32,157 bases of DNA from contig DHYU01000031.1 of assembly GCA_002415485.1 (NCBI GenBank), forward strand, positions 22,781 through 54,937, in the 5' to 3' direction. Positions 23,768 through 32,157 of the stretch are shown here, piece by piece. Source of the DNA: Proteobacteria bacterium UBA5122 (GTDB lineage Bacteria > Pseudomonadota > Gammaproteobacteria > Tenderiales > Tenderiaceae). The first letter of the stretch is position 1. Every line of letters begins with the position of its first letter. Below the pieces are notes generated by a model. That model was not told where the DNA came from and did not search any database. It saw only the letters and a list, made by a program, of their open reading frames with translations. A program made the translations under genes and the position numbers.

Positions 23768-24516
23768 TCACCCTGCCGCAACCAACCGGCCACCTGCTCC
23801 AAGGCGGTGTAACGGGTCAGATCGATCTGGATTGGCGTCACCGAAATGTGATGGGTATTAACCGCATGAAAATCCGTTCCTGGCCCAGCGTCCTGTTCAG
23901 CACCTGCTGGTCCCACCCAATAGATATCACGGCCACGTGGATCCTTGGTCTTCACCACCGGCTCTGATTTGTGACGACGCCCGAGTCGAGTCGCTTCAAA
24001 ACCTGCCACCTGCTCCCACGGTATATTCGGTACGTTTACATTGAGGATTGTATCTACCGGCAAAGGTTCTTTCTTCAGTTTATGGATCAACGTGATTGCA
24101 GCCCGGGCAGCCGTTTCATAATAGGTCAACTGCTCACCGACCAGCGACACGGCAATCGCCGGCAGCCCTAAAAAACGACCCTCTGTTGCTGCAGCCACCG
24201 TGCCTGAATAGAGCACGTCATCACCGAGATTGGCACCCGCGTTAATCCCCGCCACCACCATATCGGGCTCAGAATCGAGCAATCCCGTGATCGCCAAGTG
24301 AACACAATCGGTCGGTGTACCATCCACCGCCATCATCTTAGGCGCGACTTCACGCACACGTAACGGTTGTTCCAGGGTCAGAGAGTTACTAGCGCCACTG
24401 CGATTACGATCCGGCGCCACCAGCGTGACATCGGCAATCTCGCACAGGGCGCGGTACAGGCACTGTATGCCCTCGGCTTGATAGCCGTCATCATTACTCA
24501 ACAGTATGCGCATCAT
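23764..24516 (-). CDS. surE: 5'/3'-nucleotidase SurE
   Basis: A metal-dependent nucleotidase/exopolyphosphatase of the survival protein E family. The 250 residues start MRILLSNDDGYQAEGI with the metal-binding pair D9-D10. VAPDRNRSGASNSLTL supplies the catalytic serine region, and VVAGINAGANLGDDVLYSGTVAAA carries the metal-binding asparagine. GTPTDCVHLA follows the family too. Two adjacent ATGs (24514-24516, 24511-24513) are possible starts; most SurE proteins begin MRILL, favouring the second, a one-residue difference. The Shine-Dalgarno is weak. It is the first gene of the surE-pcm-yqaA-nlpD-rpoS run and overlaps pcm by four bases. Confidence 0.97.
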   Translation of the reverse strand: MMRILLSNDDGYQAEGIQCLYRALCEIADVTLVAPDRNRSGASNSLTLEQPLRVREVAPKMMAVDGTPTDCVHLAITGLLDSEPDMVVAGINAGANLGDDVLYSGTVAAATEGRFLGLPAIAVSLVGEQLTYYETAARAAITLIHKLKKEPLPVDTILNVNVPNIPWEQVAGFEATRLGRRHKSEPVVKTKDPRGRDIYWVGPAGAEQDAGPGTDFHAVNTHHISVTPIQIDLTRYTALEQVAGWLRQGE

Positions 24517-24575
24517 CAGGCACTACAGCCGCTACTACGGCAAGAATAAGCAGGAATAATATGGAGAGAATACAA

Positions 24576-24633
24576 GGCTCCCGGAACTTGCGCCAGTGGT
24601 GGCCATTGAGGCTTGAGGCGCAAGACGGGAGTC
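24576..24633. repeat. Long bipartite inverted repeat between nuoN and surE
   Basis: CTCCCG (24578-24583) pairs with CGGGAG (24626-24631) and CTTGCGCC (24587-24594) with GGCGCAAG (24617-24624), joined by a small asymmetric bulge and closing a 22-nt loop. It starts 11 bases after the nuoN stop. On the minus strand the second arm is followed by TTGTATTCTCT, only moderately T-rich. It is most likely the end of the nuo transcript, or a REP-like element; one copy is seen in this window. Confidence 0.6.
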
Positions 24634-24643
24634 CGGAAGACGA

Positions 24644-26080
24644 TTAACGGATCACCATCAACTGCATTAGTACCGCCGGGAAGATCCCCAACGCCAACAT
24701 CGCCAGGCTATTGGCCGAGATCACAATCCGTTCAGCCATGCTCGCCTCTAGCGGCGTTGTATCGTCAGGCTTGTCGAAGTACATCACCTTAACGACACGC
24801 AGGTAGTAGAAGGCACCAATAACCGAGAAGACCACGGCATATACCGCCAGCCACACCAGCTCGACCTGAACCACGGCCTGCAGCACAGACAGCTTGGCGT
24901 AAAAGCCAACCGTCGGCGGCACACCGGCCATCGAGAACATCAGCACCAGCATCATCAATGCCAACCATGGGCTACGATCATTCAGGCCTTTGAAGTCATC
25001 CAGCTTATCCGCCTCAAAGCCAGCTCGACTGAGCATGATGATCATTGCGAAACCACCCAAGCTCATCAGTGTATAGACGACCACATAGAACATGGCCGAA
25101 GAATAACCATTTTCGGTGCCAGCCAAGATACCGAGCAGAATAAAGCCCACGTGCGATATCGTTGAATACGCCAACATACGTTTGATGTTGGTTTGCGCGA
25201 TCGCAATCACGTTACCGAGCGCAATCGACAACACTGCCAGTACGATCAACATATCCTGCCATTGGTGATGCAGGTCACCCAGACCTTCGACCAACAGGCG
25301 CATCACCATCGCAAATGCAGCAATCTTGGGAGCAGTACCGATATACAGTGTGACTGACGTTGGCGCACCGTGGTACACATCGGGCACCCACATATGAAAC
25401 GGTACTGCACCGAGTTTGAATGCCAGACCAACAATCGCGAACACCAAGCCCAGCATCAAGACCACATTGGTGTTATTCAATGCGACATACGCAGCAATTT
25501 CAGCCAGGTCCAGGCTGCCAGACATACCGTAGATCAGTGACATGCCGTACAAAAGCATACCGGACGCCAAGGCTCCCAGTATAAAGTACTTCATCGCCGC
25601 CTCTGTGGCCTTCAATGAATCACGCTGGAATGCCACCATGGCATACATCGACAATGACAACAGCTCCAGACCCATATACAGCGTCAGCATGTTATGCGCC
25701 GACACCATCACCATCATACCCAGTACACCGAACAAACCGAGCACAAAGTACTCACCTTTGAACAGGCCACGTGCTTCCAGGTAACGACGGGAATAGATAA
25801 AGGTAAAGGCAGTCACCACATAGATGAAGACCTTGAGCACATCGCCCATCGGATCACGCACAAAGCTGCCATTAAACGTCAGCTCACGAGTGTCCGTAGA
25901 TAGCGCAATGGTCAAAATCGCGGCACCGACCAGCGTCGCTACTGACAACAGATAGGTAACCACCCGATCCTTGTCACTGAAAAAGAGATCCAGGATCAAA
26001 ATCGCGCACGCCATACCCAAGACAAACATCTCGGGGATCGCCGGTACAAAATTGGGCATTACGAAACTTACATTAGCCAT
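24644..26080 (-). CDS. nuoN: NADH-quinone oxidoreductase subunit N
   Basis: One of the three antiporter-like proton-pumping subunits of complex I in the inner membrane. The 478 residues, close to the usual length, form about 14 membrane spans. Visible hallmarks are YMGLELLSLSMYAMVAFQR with the essential glutamate, KYFILGALASGMLLYGMSLIYG, KLGAVPFHMWVPDVYHGAPT and KRMLAYSTISHVGFILLG. The ATG is at 26078-26080 with a weak ribosome-binding site. It is the last nuo gene, 74 bp after nuoM, and is followed by a long inverted repeat. Confidence 0.98.
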   Translation of the reverse strand: MANVSFVMPNFVPAIPEMFVLGMACAILILDLFFSDKDRVVTYLLSVATLVGAAILTIALSTDTRELTFNGSFVRDPMGDVLKVFIYVVTAFTFIYSRRYLEARGLFKGEYFVLGLFGVLGMMVMVSAHNMLTLYMGLELLSLSMYAMVAFQRDSLKATEAAMKYFILGALASGMLLYGMSLIYGMSGSLDLAEIAAYVALNNTNVVLMLGLVFAIVGLAFKLGAVPFHMWVPDVYHGAPTSVTLYIGTAPKIAAFAMVMRLLVEGLGDLHHQWQDMLIVLAVLSIALGNVIAIAQTNIKRMLAYSTISHVGFILLGILAGTENGYSSAMFYVVVYTLMSLGGFAMIIMLSRAGFEADKLDDFKGLNDRSPWLALMMLVLMFSMAGVPPTVGFYAKLSVLQAVVQVELVWLAVYAVVFSVIGAFYYLRVVKVMYFDKPDDTTPLEASMAERIVISANSLAMLALGIFPAVLMQLMVIR

Positions 26081-26106
26081 TCGTCATTAAGCCTAGTTAC
26101 TGTTCT

Positions 26107-26125
26107 GCTGCCCATCAGCGGCAGC
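26107..26125 (-). other. Small intercistronic hairpin between nuoM and nuoN
   Basis: GCTGCC (26107-26112) and GGCAGC (26120-26125) enclose a 7-nt loop in the 74-bp gap. No T-run follows on the minus strand, so it is more likely an mRNA-stability or translation-tuning hairpin than a terminator. Confidence 0.4.
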
Positions 26126-26154
26126 GAAAAAATCCAAATTGTCCATCCCCGCCC

Positions 26155-27669
26155 TTATAGCTTGGATGTCACCGCCTGTTGCAACAGATGTTCAACGGTT
26201 GCACTCATCACTTCGACCAGAGGCGCCGGCCAGATACCCAGCAACAAGACGAAGAACGCCAGTGTGCCGAGCACAAAGCCTTCACGCTTGTTGATATCTT
26301 TCAGCTCGGCCACGTTTTGGTTCTTAATCTCACCAAACACAACACGCTTCACCATCCACAAGGTATACGCGGCACCCAAGATCAAGGTCGTTGCTGCAAG
26401 GAAGGCATACCAGAAGTTCGCTTGATACGCACTCAGTACAACCATGAACTCACCGACAAAGCCTGAGGTACCTGGCAGACCGGCATTCGCCATCGCAAAC
26501 AACACCATGAACGTGGCGAAGATCGGCATCGTGTTCACGACACCGCCGTAATCGGCGATGCTGCGGCTATGCATACGGTCATAGAGGACACCGATACACA
26601 AGAACATCGCGCCCGAGATGAAACCGTGCGAGATCATTTGTACCAATGCACCTTCAACACCCAGTGCAGCACCAGAGACACTACCGGTCTGCTCATAGAT
26701 GCTGTACACGGTGAAGAAACCAAGCGTCACAAAACCCATGTGCGAGATCGATGAATACGCGACCAGCTTCTTCATGTCGTCTTGTGCCAATGCGACCAGT
26801 GCAATGTAAACAACAGCAATCAGCGACAGCGTGATAATCAGCCAGTCCAGTTCAAAACTCGCATCAGGCGTGATCGGCATCATGAAGCGCACGAAACCGT
26901 AAGCACCCAGCTTCAACATGATCGCGGCCAGGATCACCGAACCACCGGTTGGTGCCTCGACGTGGGCATCCGGCAACCAGGTATGAACCGGCCACATCGG
27001 GATCTTCACCGCGAAAGCGATCAGGAAGGCCAGGAAGATCAAGATCTGTGCATCCAAACCGATCTTCACGTCGTGGAAGCCGAGGATGCTGAAATCGCCC
27101 GTCTTGAAATACAGGTAGATCAACGCGATCAACAGGAATACCGATCCGAAAAAGGTATACAGGAAGAACTTGATGGTCGCATAAACCCGGCGCGGGCCAC
27201 CGAACATACCGATCACCAGGAACATTGGAATCAGCAACGCTTCCCAGAAGACATAGAACAATACGGCGTCCAGCGATGCGAAGACGCCATTCATCATGCC
27301 TTCCATGATCAGGAACGCAGCCATGTACTGAGCAACCTTCGTTTGAATCACTTCCCAGGCAGCGATCACAACCAATACCGTGGTAAACGTGGTCAACAGG
27401 ATCAACGGCATGGATATACCGTCTACACCCAGGTGGTAATTGACGCCGAATGCGGGGATCCATGACACCAGCTCAACGAACTGCATCTCTGCAGTAGTGG
27501 TATCGAAGCTCGTGTACAGCGGAATCGATATCAAAAAGACAATAATAGAGCCGACAAGAGACGACCAGCGAACTGCATTATCGTTACCGCTGGCAGAAAT
27601 CGCCAACACACCGAATCCGATGATGATCGGTAACCAAATAACCAGACTTAGGAGCGGTAAATCCGACAT
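26155..27669 (-). CDS. nuoM: NADH-quinone oxidoreductase subunit M
   Basis: Antiporter-like subunit of the complex I membrane arm, 504 residues, about 14 membrane spans. Family landmarks are the N-terminal LPLLSLVIWLPII, FYVFWEALLIPMFLVIGMFGG with the key glutamate, FAVKIPMWPVHTWLPDAHVEAPTGGSVILAAIMLKLGAYG, and DDMKKLVAYSSISHMGFVTLG. The ATG is at 27667-27669, 19 bp after nuoL. It couples quinone reduction to proton transfer with NuoL and NuoN. Long open frames on the opposite strand here are by-products of codon bias. Confidence 0.98.
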   Translation of the reverse strand: MSDLPLLSLVIWLPIIIGFGVLAISASGNDNAVRWSSLVGSIIVFLISIPLYTSFDTTTAEMQFVELVSWIPAFGVNYHLGVDGISMPLILLTTFTTVLVVIAAWEVIQTKVAQYMAAFLIMEGMMNGVFASLDAVLFYVFWEALLIPMFLVIGMFGGPRRVYATIKFFLYTFFGSVFLLIALIYLYFKTGDFSILGFHDVKIGLDAQILIFLAFLIAFAVKIPMWPVHTWLPDAHVEAPTGGSVILAAIMLKLGAYGFVRFMMPITPDASFELDWLIITLSLIAVVYIALVALAQDDMKKLVAYSSISHMGFVTLGFFTVYSIYEQTGSVSGAALGVEGALVQMISHGFISGAMFLCIGVLYDRMHSRSIADYGGVVNTMPIFATFMVLFAMANAGLPGTSGFVGEFMVVLSAYQANFWYAFLAATTLILGAAYTLWMVKRVVFGEIKNQNVAELKDINKREGFVLGTLAFFVLLLGIWPAPLVEVMSATVEHLLQQAVTSKL

Positions 27670-27688
27670 TCACCAATATCCTTCAACG

Positions 27689-29644
27689 TTAAGCGTAAAT
27701 CAGTATGCCTGCGACCAACAGCAGCAGACCTATAATCATTGAAAATGCGTAGTGGTATAGGTAACCGGTCTGCAGATGACGAATCATCGAAGCGACCTTG
27801 CCTACCCCAAACGCGGTGCCGTTCACGATGAAACCATCAATCCCTTTAACGTCACCAAACTTCCACAGAAAACTACCCGCTTTACGGCTACCCGCAGCGA
27901 ACACCTTGTCATTGAAGTCGTCAGCGCCATAGGCGTTGTCGAGCATTCTGTGAATACCGCCGAATTGCGCCTTGATCTTGCCAGGCAGATCAGGACGTTT
28001 CATATACAGATACCAGGCAGCAAATACACCACCCGCCGCCAGCCAGAATACCGGCGTAACAAAACCATGGAGGATAAAGCCCATCACACCGGTATAACCT
28101 TCACCGATTCGGGCCAACACATCATTCTGCTCAGCGACATAAATCGCATTGCCGAAATAATCACCAAACAACCATGGACCTACAGCAATCGCACCGACAA
28201 ACACTGAAGGTATGGCCAGCAGTACCAGCGGTAGAGTGACCACCCCCGGAGACTCATGCAGATGCTCCTTGGTGTGGTGATCCATACGCTCTTTACCGTG
28301 GAAGACCAGGAAGAACATGCGGAAGCTATACAGTGCAGTCACAAACACACCCAATAGCACACATAGGTAGGCGAATGTAGCACCAGGTGTCTCTGATTCC
28401 CCGACCGCCATGATAATCGCGTCTTTCGAGAAGAAGCCGGAGAAGCCGGGAGTACCGATCAAGGCCAGCGAGCCGATCAACATACACCAATAGGTAATCG
28501 GCATATATTTCTTAAGCCCGCCCATCTTACGGATGTCCTGCTCATGGTGCATGGCGATGATAACCGAGCCAGCTGCCAAGAACAGCAGTGCCTTAAAGAA
28601 TGCGTGTGTCATCAGGTGGAATACGCCAGCGGCATAAGCAGAAGCGCCCAGTGCGACAGTCATATAACCCAATTGAGACAAGGTCGAGTATGCAACGACA
28701 CGTTTGATATCGTTCTGTACCAGACCGAGGAACCCCATGAACAATGCAGTAATCGCACCAATCACCAGCACTACGCTCAACGCAGTCGTAGACAATTCAT
28801 ACATTGGAGACATACGCGCCACCATGAAGATACCTGCGGTAACCATGGTTGCAGCGTGGATCAGTGCAGAAATAGGGGTCGGGCCTTCCATCGAGTCTGG
28901 CAGCCACACATGCAGTGGCACCTGCGCCGACTTACCCATTGCACCGATGAACAGCAGGATACAAATCACAGTCATCACATTCCAATCCAGGCCTGGAATG
29001 ATCTGTACAGTCAGATTGGCCATATCCGGCGCAGCAGCGAATACATCAGCATAATCAACGCTATTGAAGTACATCAGCACTGCTGCAATACCTAGCAGGA
29101 AGCCAAAGTCACCTACGCGATTGACCAAAAAGGCCTTCAGATTGGCATAGATCGCAGTCTCTTTCTTGTACCAGAAACCGATCAACAGGTAAGAGACCAA
29201 GCCCACCGCTTCCCAGCCAAAGAACAGCTGCATGAAGTTATTGGCCATAACCAACATCAACATCGAGAATGTGAACAGCGAGATATAACAGAAGAAACGC
29301 TGATAGCCTGGGTCGTCCTTCATGTAACCGATGGTATAGATGTGAACCATCAGCGAAACAAAGGTCACGACCATCATCATCGACGCAGTCAGCTCATCAA
29401 TCAAAAAGCCGACTTCAAAGCGAATACCGTCACTCACCAGCCAGGTGTAGACCGCACCATTAAAGGTTTCACCGTCATTGATGACGATTTGGTTAAACAC
29501 GATCGCCGACAGAAAGCATGAGATCGCCACACCGATGATGGTCGCCCAATGGGCGCCGGCACGACCGACCTGCTTACCAAAGACCCCGGCAATGATCGAA
29601 CCGATCAGGGGTGCCAAGACAATACTGAGATAGACCTTTTCCAT
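27689..29644 (-). CDS. nuoL: NADH-quinone oxidoreductase subunit L
   Basis: The distal proton-pumping subunit of complex I, 651 residues, with about 16 membrane spans including the long C-terminal amphipathic helix (about residues 530-600) that runs along NuoM and NuoN. Hallmarks are FFGWEAVGLVSYLLIGFWY, GKSAQVPLHVWLPDSMEGPTPISALIHAATMVTAGI, and DIKRVVAYSTLSQLGYM. I chose the ATG at 29642-29644, giving MEKVYLSIVLAPLIGS, over a TTG two codons upstream whose spacing to GGGCGG is too short. It follows nuoK by 14 bp. Confidence 0.98.
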   Translation of the reverse strand: MEKVYLSIVLAPLIGSIIAGVFGKQVGRAGAHWATIIGVAISCFLSAIVFNQIVINDGETFNGAVYTWLVSDGIRFEVGFLIDELTASMMMVVTFVSLMVHIYTIGYMKDDPGYQRFFCYISLFTFSMLMLVMANNFMQLFFGWEAVGLVSYLLIGFWYKKETAIYANLKAFLVNRVGDFGFLLGIAAVLMYFNSVDYADVFAAAPDMANLTVQIIPGLDWNVMTVICILLFIGAMGKSAQVPLHVWLPDSMEGPTPISALIHAATMVTAGIFMVARMSPMYELSTTALSVVLVIGAITALFMGFLGLVQNDIKRVVAYSTLSQLGYMTVALGASAYAAGVFHLMTHAFFKALLFLAAGSVIIAMHHEQDIRKMGGLKKYMPITYWCMLIGSLALIGTPGFSGFFSKDAIIMAVGESETPGATFAYLCVLLGVFVTALYSFRMFFLVFHGKERMDHHTKEHLHESPGVVTLPLVLLAIPSVFVGAIAVGPWLFGDYFGNAIYVAEQNDVLARIGEGYTGVMGFILHGFVTPVFWLAAGGVFAAWYLYMKRPDLPGKIKAQFGGIHRMLDNAYGADDFNDKVFAAGSRKAGSFLWKFGDVKGIDGFIVNGTAFGVGKVASMIRHLQTGYLYHYAFSMIIGLLLLVAGILIYA

Positions 29645-29658
29645 TATCAAATACCGCC

Positions 29659-29964
29659 CTATCCCTTCAAGGTATCCAACTTGTCAACATTGATGTCGCG
29701 GCGGTTACGGAACCACACCACGAGTATCGCCAAGCCAATTGCCGCCTCTGCAGCAGCAACGGTCAAAATAAAGAATACGAATATCTGCCCCGCAAGATCA
29801 CCGAGGAAGTAAGAAAACGCGATAAAGTTGATATTGACTGCCAACAGCATCAACTCGATAGCCATCAACAGGACGATCACGTTTTTCCGATTAAGAAAGA
29901 TACCGGCGATGCTAATACAGAACAGTATGGCTCCGAGCACCAAGAAGTGTGATAAAGAAATCAT
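29659..29964 (-). CDS. nuoK: NADH-quinone oxidoreductase subunit K
   Basis: A 101-residue, three-helix membrane subunit of complex I. LNRKNVIVLLMAIELMLLAVNINF carries the conserved membrane glutamate, and GQIFVFFILTVAAAEAAIGLAILV the second. The ATG at 29962-29964 gives the family-length MISLSHFLVLGAILF start, with AGAGGGG just upstream; an in-frame extension to 29997 is rejected on length. It lies 47 bp after nuoJ. Confidence 0.98.
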   Translation of the reverse strand: MISLSHFLVLGAILFCISIAGIFLNRKNVIVLLMAIELMLLAVNINFIAFSYFLGDLAGQIFVFFILTVAAAEAAIGLAILVVWFRNRRDINVDKLDTLKG

Positions 29965-30011
29965 AATCCCCTCTGCGTTGCGCCTTGACGGCATCAACCT
30001 GTTTTCTGTTA

Positions 30012-30617
30012 TTAGTCCGACTTTTTCTTTTCTGCAGCCATGCGCACCATACGGATACGATCTTTGCGCTGCACCAACACTTGTTTAGCAGGGTCTTGAT
30101 ATTTGCTGTCCGGGCGACGACGCATGGTCAGCGCGATTGCCGCAATAATCGCCACCAACAACACCACTGCCGCCAACTCAAAGGCATAGACATAATCGGT
30201 GTAGAGCACACGACCGATCTCTTTGGTATTACTGTAATCAGGGCCATGTGGTACCGGCGCTGCAAACTTCTCAAAACCAAAGTTCTTAACACCGACCACG
30301 GTAATCAGCTCAGCCACAATGATAAGGGCCACTGGAATACCAACATACAGATTCTTGACAAAGCCTTCGCGCAGCACGGAGATATTGATATCCAGCATCA
30401 TCACGACGAACAGGAACAACACCATTACCGCACCGACATAAACCAGGATCAGGGTCAAGGCCAAGAACTCAGCTTCCATCAACATCCAGATCGCGGCACT
30501 GGTAAAGAAGGTCAGTACCAGGAAAAGCACCGCAATCACCGGATTGCGCACGGTGATCACGGCCAGCGCCGAGCCGATCATCACTGCTGCGAATGCGTAA
30601 AAAATAAACAGTTCCAT
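30012..30617 (-). CDS. nuoJ: NADH-quinone oxidoreductase subunit J
   Basis: A 201-residue membrane subunit of complex I with five predicted helices. MELFIFYAFAAVMIGSALAVITVRNPVIAVLFLVLTFF is the usual N-terminus, followed by EFLALTLILVYVGAVMVLFLFVVMML, which contains the pi-bulge helix. The last about 30 residues are polar and basic (RRRPDSKYQD...KKKSD), as in proteobacterial NuoJ. It is 32 bp after nuoI and has a weak ribosome-binding site. Confidence 0.98.
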   Translation of the reverse strand: MELFIFYAFAAVMIGSALAVITVRNPVIAVLFLVLTFFTSAAIWMLMEAEFLALTLILVYVGAVMVLFLFVVMMLDINISVLREGFVKNLYVGIPVALIIVAELITVVGVKNFGFEKFAAPVPHGPDYSNTKEIGRVLYTDYVYAFELAAVVLLVAIIAAIALTMRRRPDSKYQDPAKQVLVQRKDRIRMVRMAAEKKKSD

Positions 30618-30649
30618 AGTCAGTATCTTTTTCCGATGTCTAATCAGTC

Positions 30650-31138
30650 TTAGCGGTAAGGCGCGTCTTGCGCACGGTCAGCCGCGATTTGAGTTTCCAA
30701 ACGATCACCGACCGCCAGCAACTTGTCTTTGGTCATAATCTGTTCGCCGCGTTTTTCAAAGTGATATTCAAACTCGCGGGTTTCAACAATCGCATCCACC
30801 GGGCATGCCTCTTCGCAGAAGCCACAATAGATGCACTTAAACATATCAATGTCATAACGTGTTGTGCGGCGGCTGCCGTCATCACGCTGATCCGACTCGA
30901 TCGTAATCGCCATCGCCGGGCACACAGCCTCACACAACTTACAGGCGATACAACGCTCTTCACCATTGGCATAACGACGCAGCGCATGCAGGCCACGAAA
31001 ACGAGGTGACTGCGGTGTCTTCTCTTCAGGGTATTGAACAGTGATCTTTTTAGCGAACAGGTATTTACCTGTCAGCGCCAAACCCTTCAACAGTTCCCAC
31101 AGCAGGAAGCTTTTTATGTAGTGTTTCATTGCACTCAT
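30650..31138 (-). CDS. nuoI: NADH-quinone oxidoreductase subunit I (two 4Fe-4S clusters)
   Basis: The 8-iron ferredoxin-like subunit that passes electrons through the connecting part of complex I, on the cytoplasmic side. The 162 residues carry two CxxCxxCxxxCP motifs: C63-C66-C69-C73 (CIACKLCEAVCP) and C102-C105-C108-C112 (CIYCGFCEEACP), the ligands of clusters N6a and N6b. I chose ATG 31136-31138 (MSAMKHYIKS) because GGGGG lies six bases upstream; GTG 31141 and ATG 31129 are alternatives. It follows nuoH by 11 bp. Confidence 0.98.
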   Translation of the reverse strand: MSAMKHYIKSFLLWELLKGLALTGKYLFAKKITVQYPEEKTPQSPRFRGLHALRRYANGEERCIACKLCEAVCPAMAITIESDQRDDGSRRTTRYDIDMFKCIYCGFCEEACPVDAIVETREFEYHFEKRGEQIMTKDKLLAVGDRLETQIAADRAQDAPYR

Positions 31139-31149
31139 CACTGTCCCCC

Positions 31150-32157
31150 TTAATCAAACCATGGAGGAATATTGCCCAACACAAATACCCCGGTAACCAC
31201 TATCCAAACGATCGTGACAGGGATAAATACCTTCCACCCCAAGCGCATGATCTGGTCATAACGATAACGGGGGAATGTTGCCCGGAACCACAGGAACAGG
31301 AACAACAGGAATGCAGTCTTCAACAGCAGCCATACAATGCCGGGCACCCAGTCAAACATTGCGCCCAAACCTGGAATTCCTTCAAAAGGTGACAACCAAC
31401 CGCCCATAAACATCACTGCGGTCAGGATAGAGATCAGTATCATGTTCGCGTATTCAGCCAGGAAGAATACGGCGAAGGTCATGCCTGAGTATTCGACATG
31501 GAAACCGGCAACAATCTCCGACTCACCCTCTGCGACGTCAAAGGGTGCGCGGTTGGTCTCTGCCACACCAGAAATAAAATAAACCAGGAACATGGGCAAC
31601 AGCGGGATCCAGAACCAGTTAATAAAGCCCAGCTCACCCTTCTGCGCCAACACAATATCCTGCAGATTCAGACTGCCCGCCGCCATCAATACCACGACCA
31701 GCGCAAAACCCATGGCGATTTCATACGACACCACCTGTGCCGATGAACGCAGCGCACCGAGGAATGCATATTTAGAGTTAGAGGCCCAACCGGCGATGAT
31801 TACACCATACACACCGACCGAGGTCAGAGCCAGGATATACAACAGTCCGGCGTCGATGTCGGCCAATACCATACCTTCGTCGAAAGGCACGACCGCCCAA
31901 GCCGCCAAGGCAGGCGCCAGTACCAGAATCGGTGCCAGGACGAACAAAAACAGATTGGCATTAGTCGGCAGAATAATCTCTTTAAACGCCAGTTTGATAC
32001 CGTCGGCAATCGGCTGTAACAGACCGCGCGGACCTACACGGTTGGGACCGATACGCACCTGGATATAACCAATTACCTTCCGTTCGGCCAAGGTCAGATA
32101 GGCAACGGACAACATAATCGGCACCACGATGGCGACAATCTTTAACGTGATCTGCAC
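31150..32157 (-). CDS. nuoH: NADH-quinone oxidoreductase subunit H, N-terminus cut by window edge
   Basis: The membrane subunit that forms the quinone-binding chamber with NuoB and NuoD. At least 335 residues are visible, with LAERKVIGYIQVRIGPNRVGPRGLLQPIADGIKL near the start, SSAQVVSYEIAMGFALV, and the acidic E-rich loop NRAPFDVAEGESEIVAGFHVEYSG that lines the quinone tunnel. The frame runs off the window at a GTG codon; that GTG is probably internal, because family members have roughly ten or more further residues before LKIVAIVVP. The remaining nuoA-G genes should lie upstream of the window's right end. Confidence 0.97.
   Translation of the reverse strand: MQITLKIVAIVVPIMLSVAYLTLAERKVIGYIQVRIGPNRVGPRGLLQPIADGIKLAFKEIILPTNANLFLFVLAPILVLAPALAAWAVVPFDEGMVLADIDAGLLYILALTSVGVYGVIIAGWASNSKYAFLGALRSSAQVVSYEIAMGFALVVVLMAAGSLNLQDIVLAQKGELGFINWFWIPLLPMFLVYFISGVAETNRAPFDVAEGESEIVAGFHVEYSGMTFAVFFLAEYANMILISILTAVMFMGGWLSPFEGIPGLGAMFDWVPGIVWLLLKTAFLLFLFLWFRATFPRYRYDQIMRLGWKVFIPVTIVWIVVTGVFVLGNIPPWFD

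Noticed and set aside
26782..27465. Long open frames on the plus strand and in another minus-strand frame across nuoM
   Set aside because: They lie wholly inside a convincing nuoM, are low-complexity and rich in H, Q, D and R, and have no ribosome-binding site.
32155..32157. GTG at the window edge as the true nuoH start
   Set aside because: Family members have further N-terminal residues before this point, so the frame is most likely cut by the window.

Overview
The window is an ordinary chromosomal stretch of a gammaproteobacterium. Evidence for this is the surE-pcm-yqaA-nlpD-rpoS block, the alaC-hom-thrC run, an nlpD-type degenerate M23 lipoprotein directly upstream of rpoS, and proteobacterial NADH dehydrogenase genes in the order nuoH-I-J-K-L-M-N. 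I cannot name the genus. No tRNA, rRNA, CRISPR array, transposase or phage gene is visible. Most genes lie on the minus strand; only the DUF3047 gene, the copper receptor gene and the Mth938-like gene are on the plus strand.

Layout. Positions 1-659 hold the N-terminal half of radA, divergent from a secreted DUF3047 protein (734-1390). A five-gene minus-strand run reads from 9719 down to 1415: a periplasmic ABC-type solute-binding protein with no permease, a CHASE-PAS-GGDEF-EAL membrane protein overlapping it, a multi-membrane-span TMTC-like protein with a repeat-like C-terminus, an AbgT-family transporter and a squalene/phytoene synthase. Four of the five are tightly joined at junctions (11-bp overlap, ATGA overlap, directly abutting). 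A 406-bp divergent region separates this run from a TonB-dependent copper receptor of the OprC/NosA type (10126-12189), which ends in a clear intrinsic terminator. Next is a three-gene minus-strand operon (15685 to 12241): an Aas-like acyltransferase fused to a degenerate, C-terminally truncated AMP-binding domain, a 3-mercaptopyruvate-type sulfurtransferase, and an unrecognised membrane-anchored protein.

The amino-acid block alaC (TTG start), hom (TTG start) and thrC (19965 to 15785) makes alanine and threonine. It has a strong hairpin between hom and thrC and a terminator after thrC. A plus-strand Mth938-like gene follows a structured leader-like region (19984-20101). Then comes the stationary-phase/envelope block (24516 to 20577): surE, pcm and yqaA overlap, followed by nlpD and rpoS. 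A large inverted repeat separates it from nuoN-M-L-K-J-I-H (32157 to 24644), the membrane arm plus the NuoI iron-sulfur subunit of complex I; the rest of that operon lies beyond the window.

Most interesting to follow up: (i) the solute-binding-protein/c-di-GMP enzyme pair, organised like Vibrio cholerae NspS-MbaA but with a different binding-protein family; (ii) the Aas-like fusion whose adenylation half has lost its C-terminal lid and has a degraded nucleotide loop; (iii) the structured region between alaC and the Mth938-like gene, with mutually exclusive pairings next to a run of eight Ts. Nothing here proves a wholly new system.
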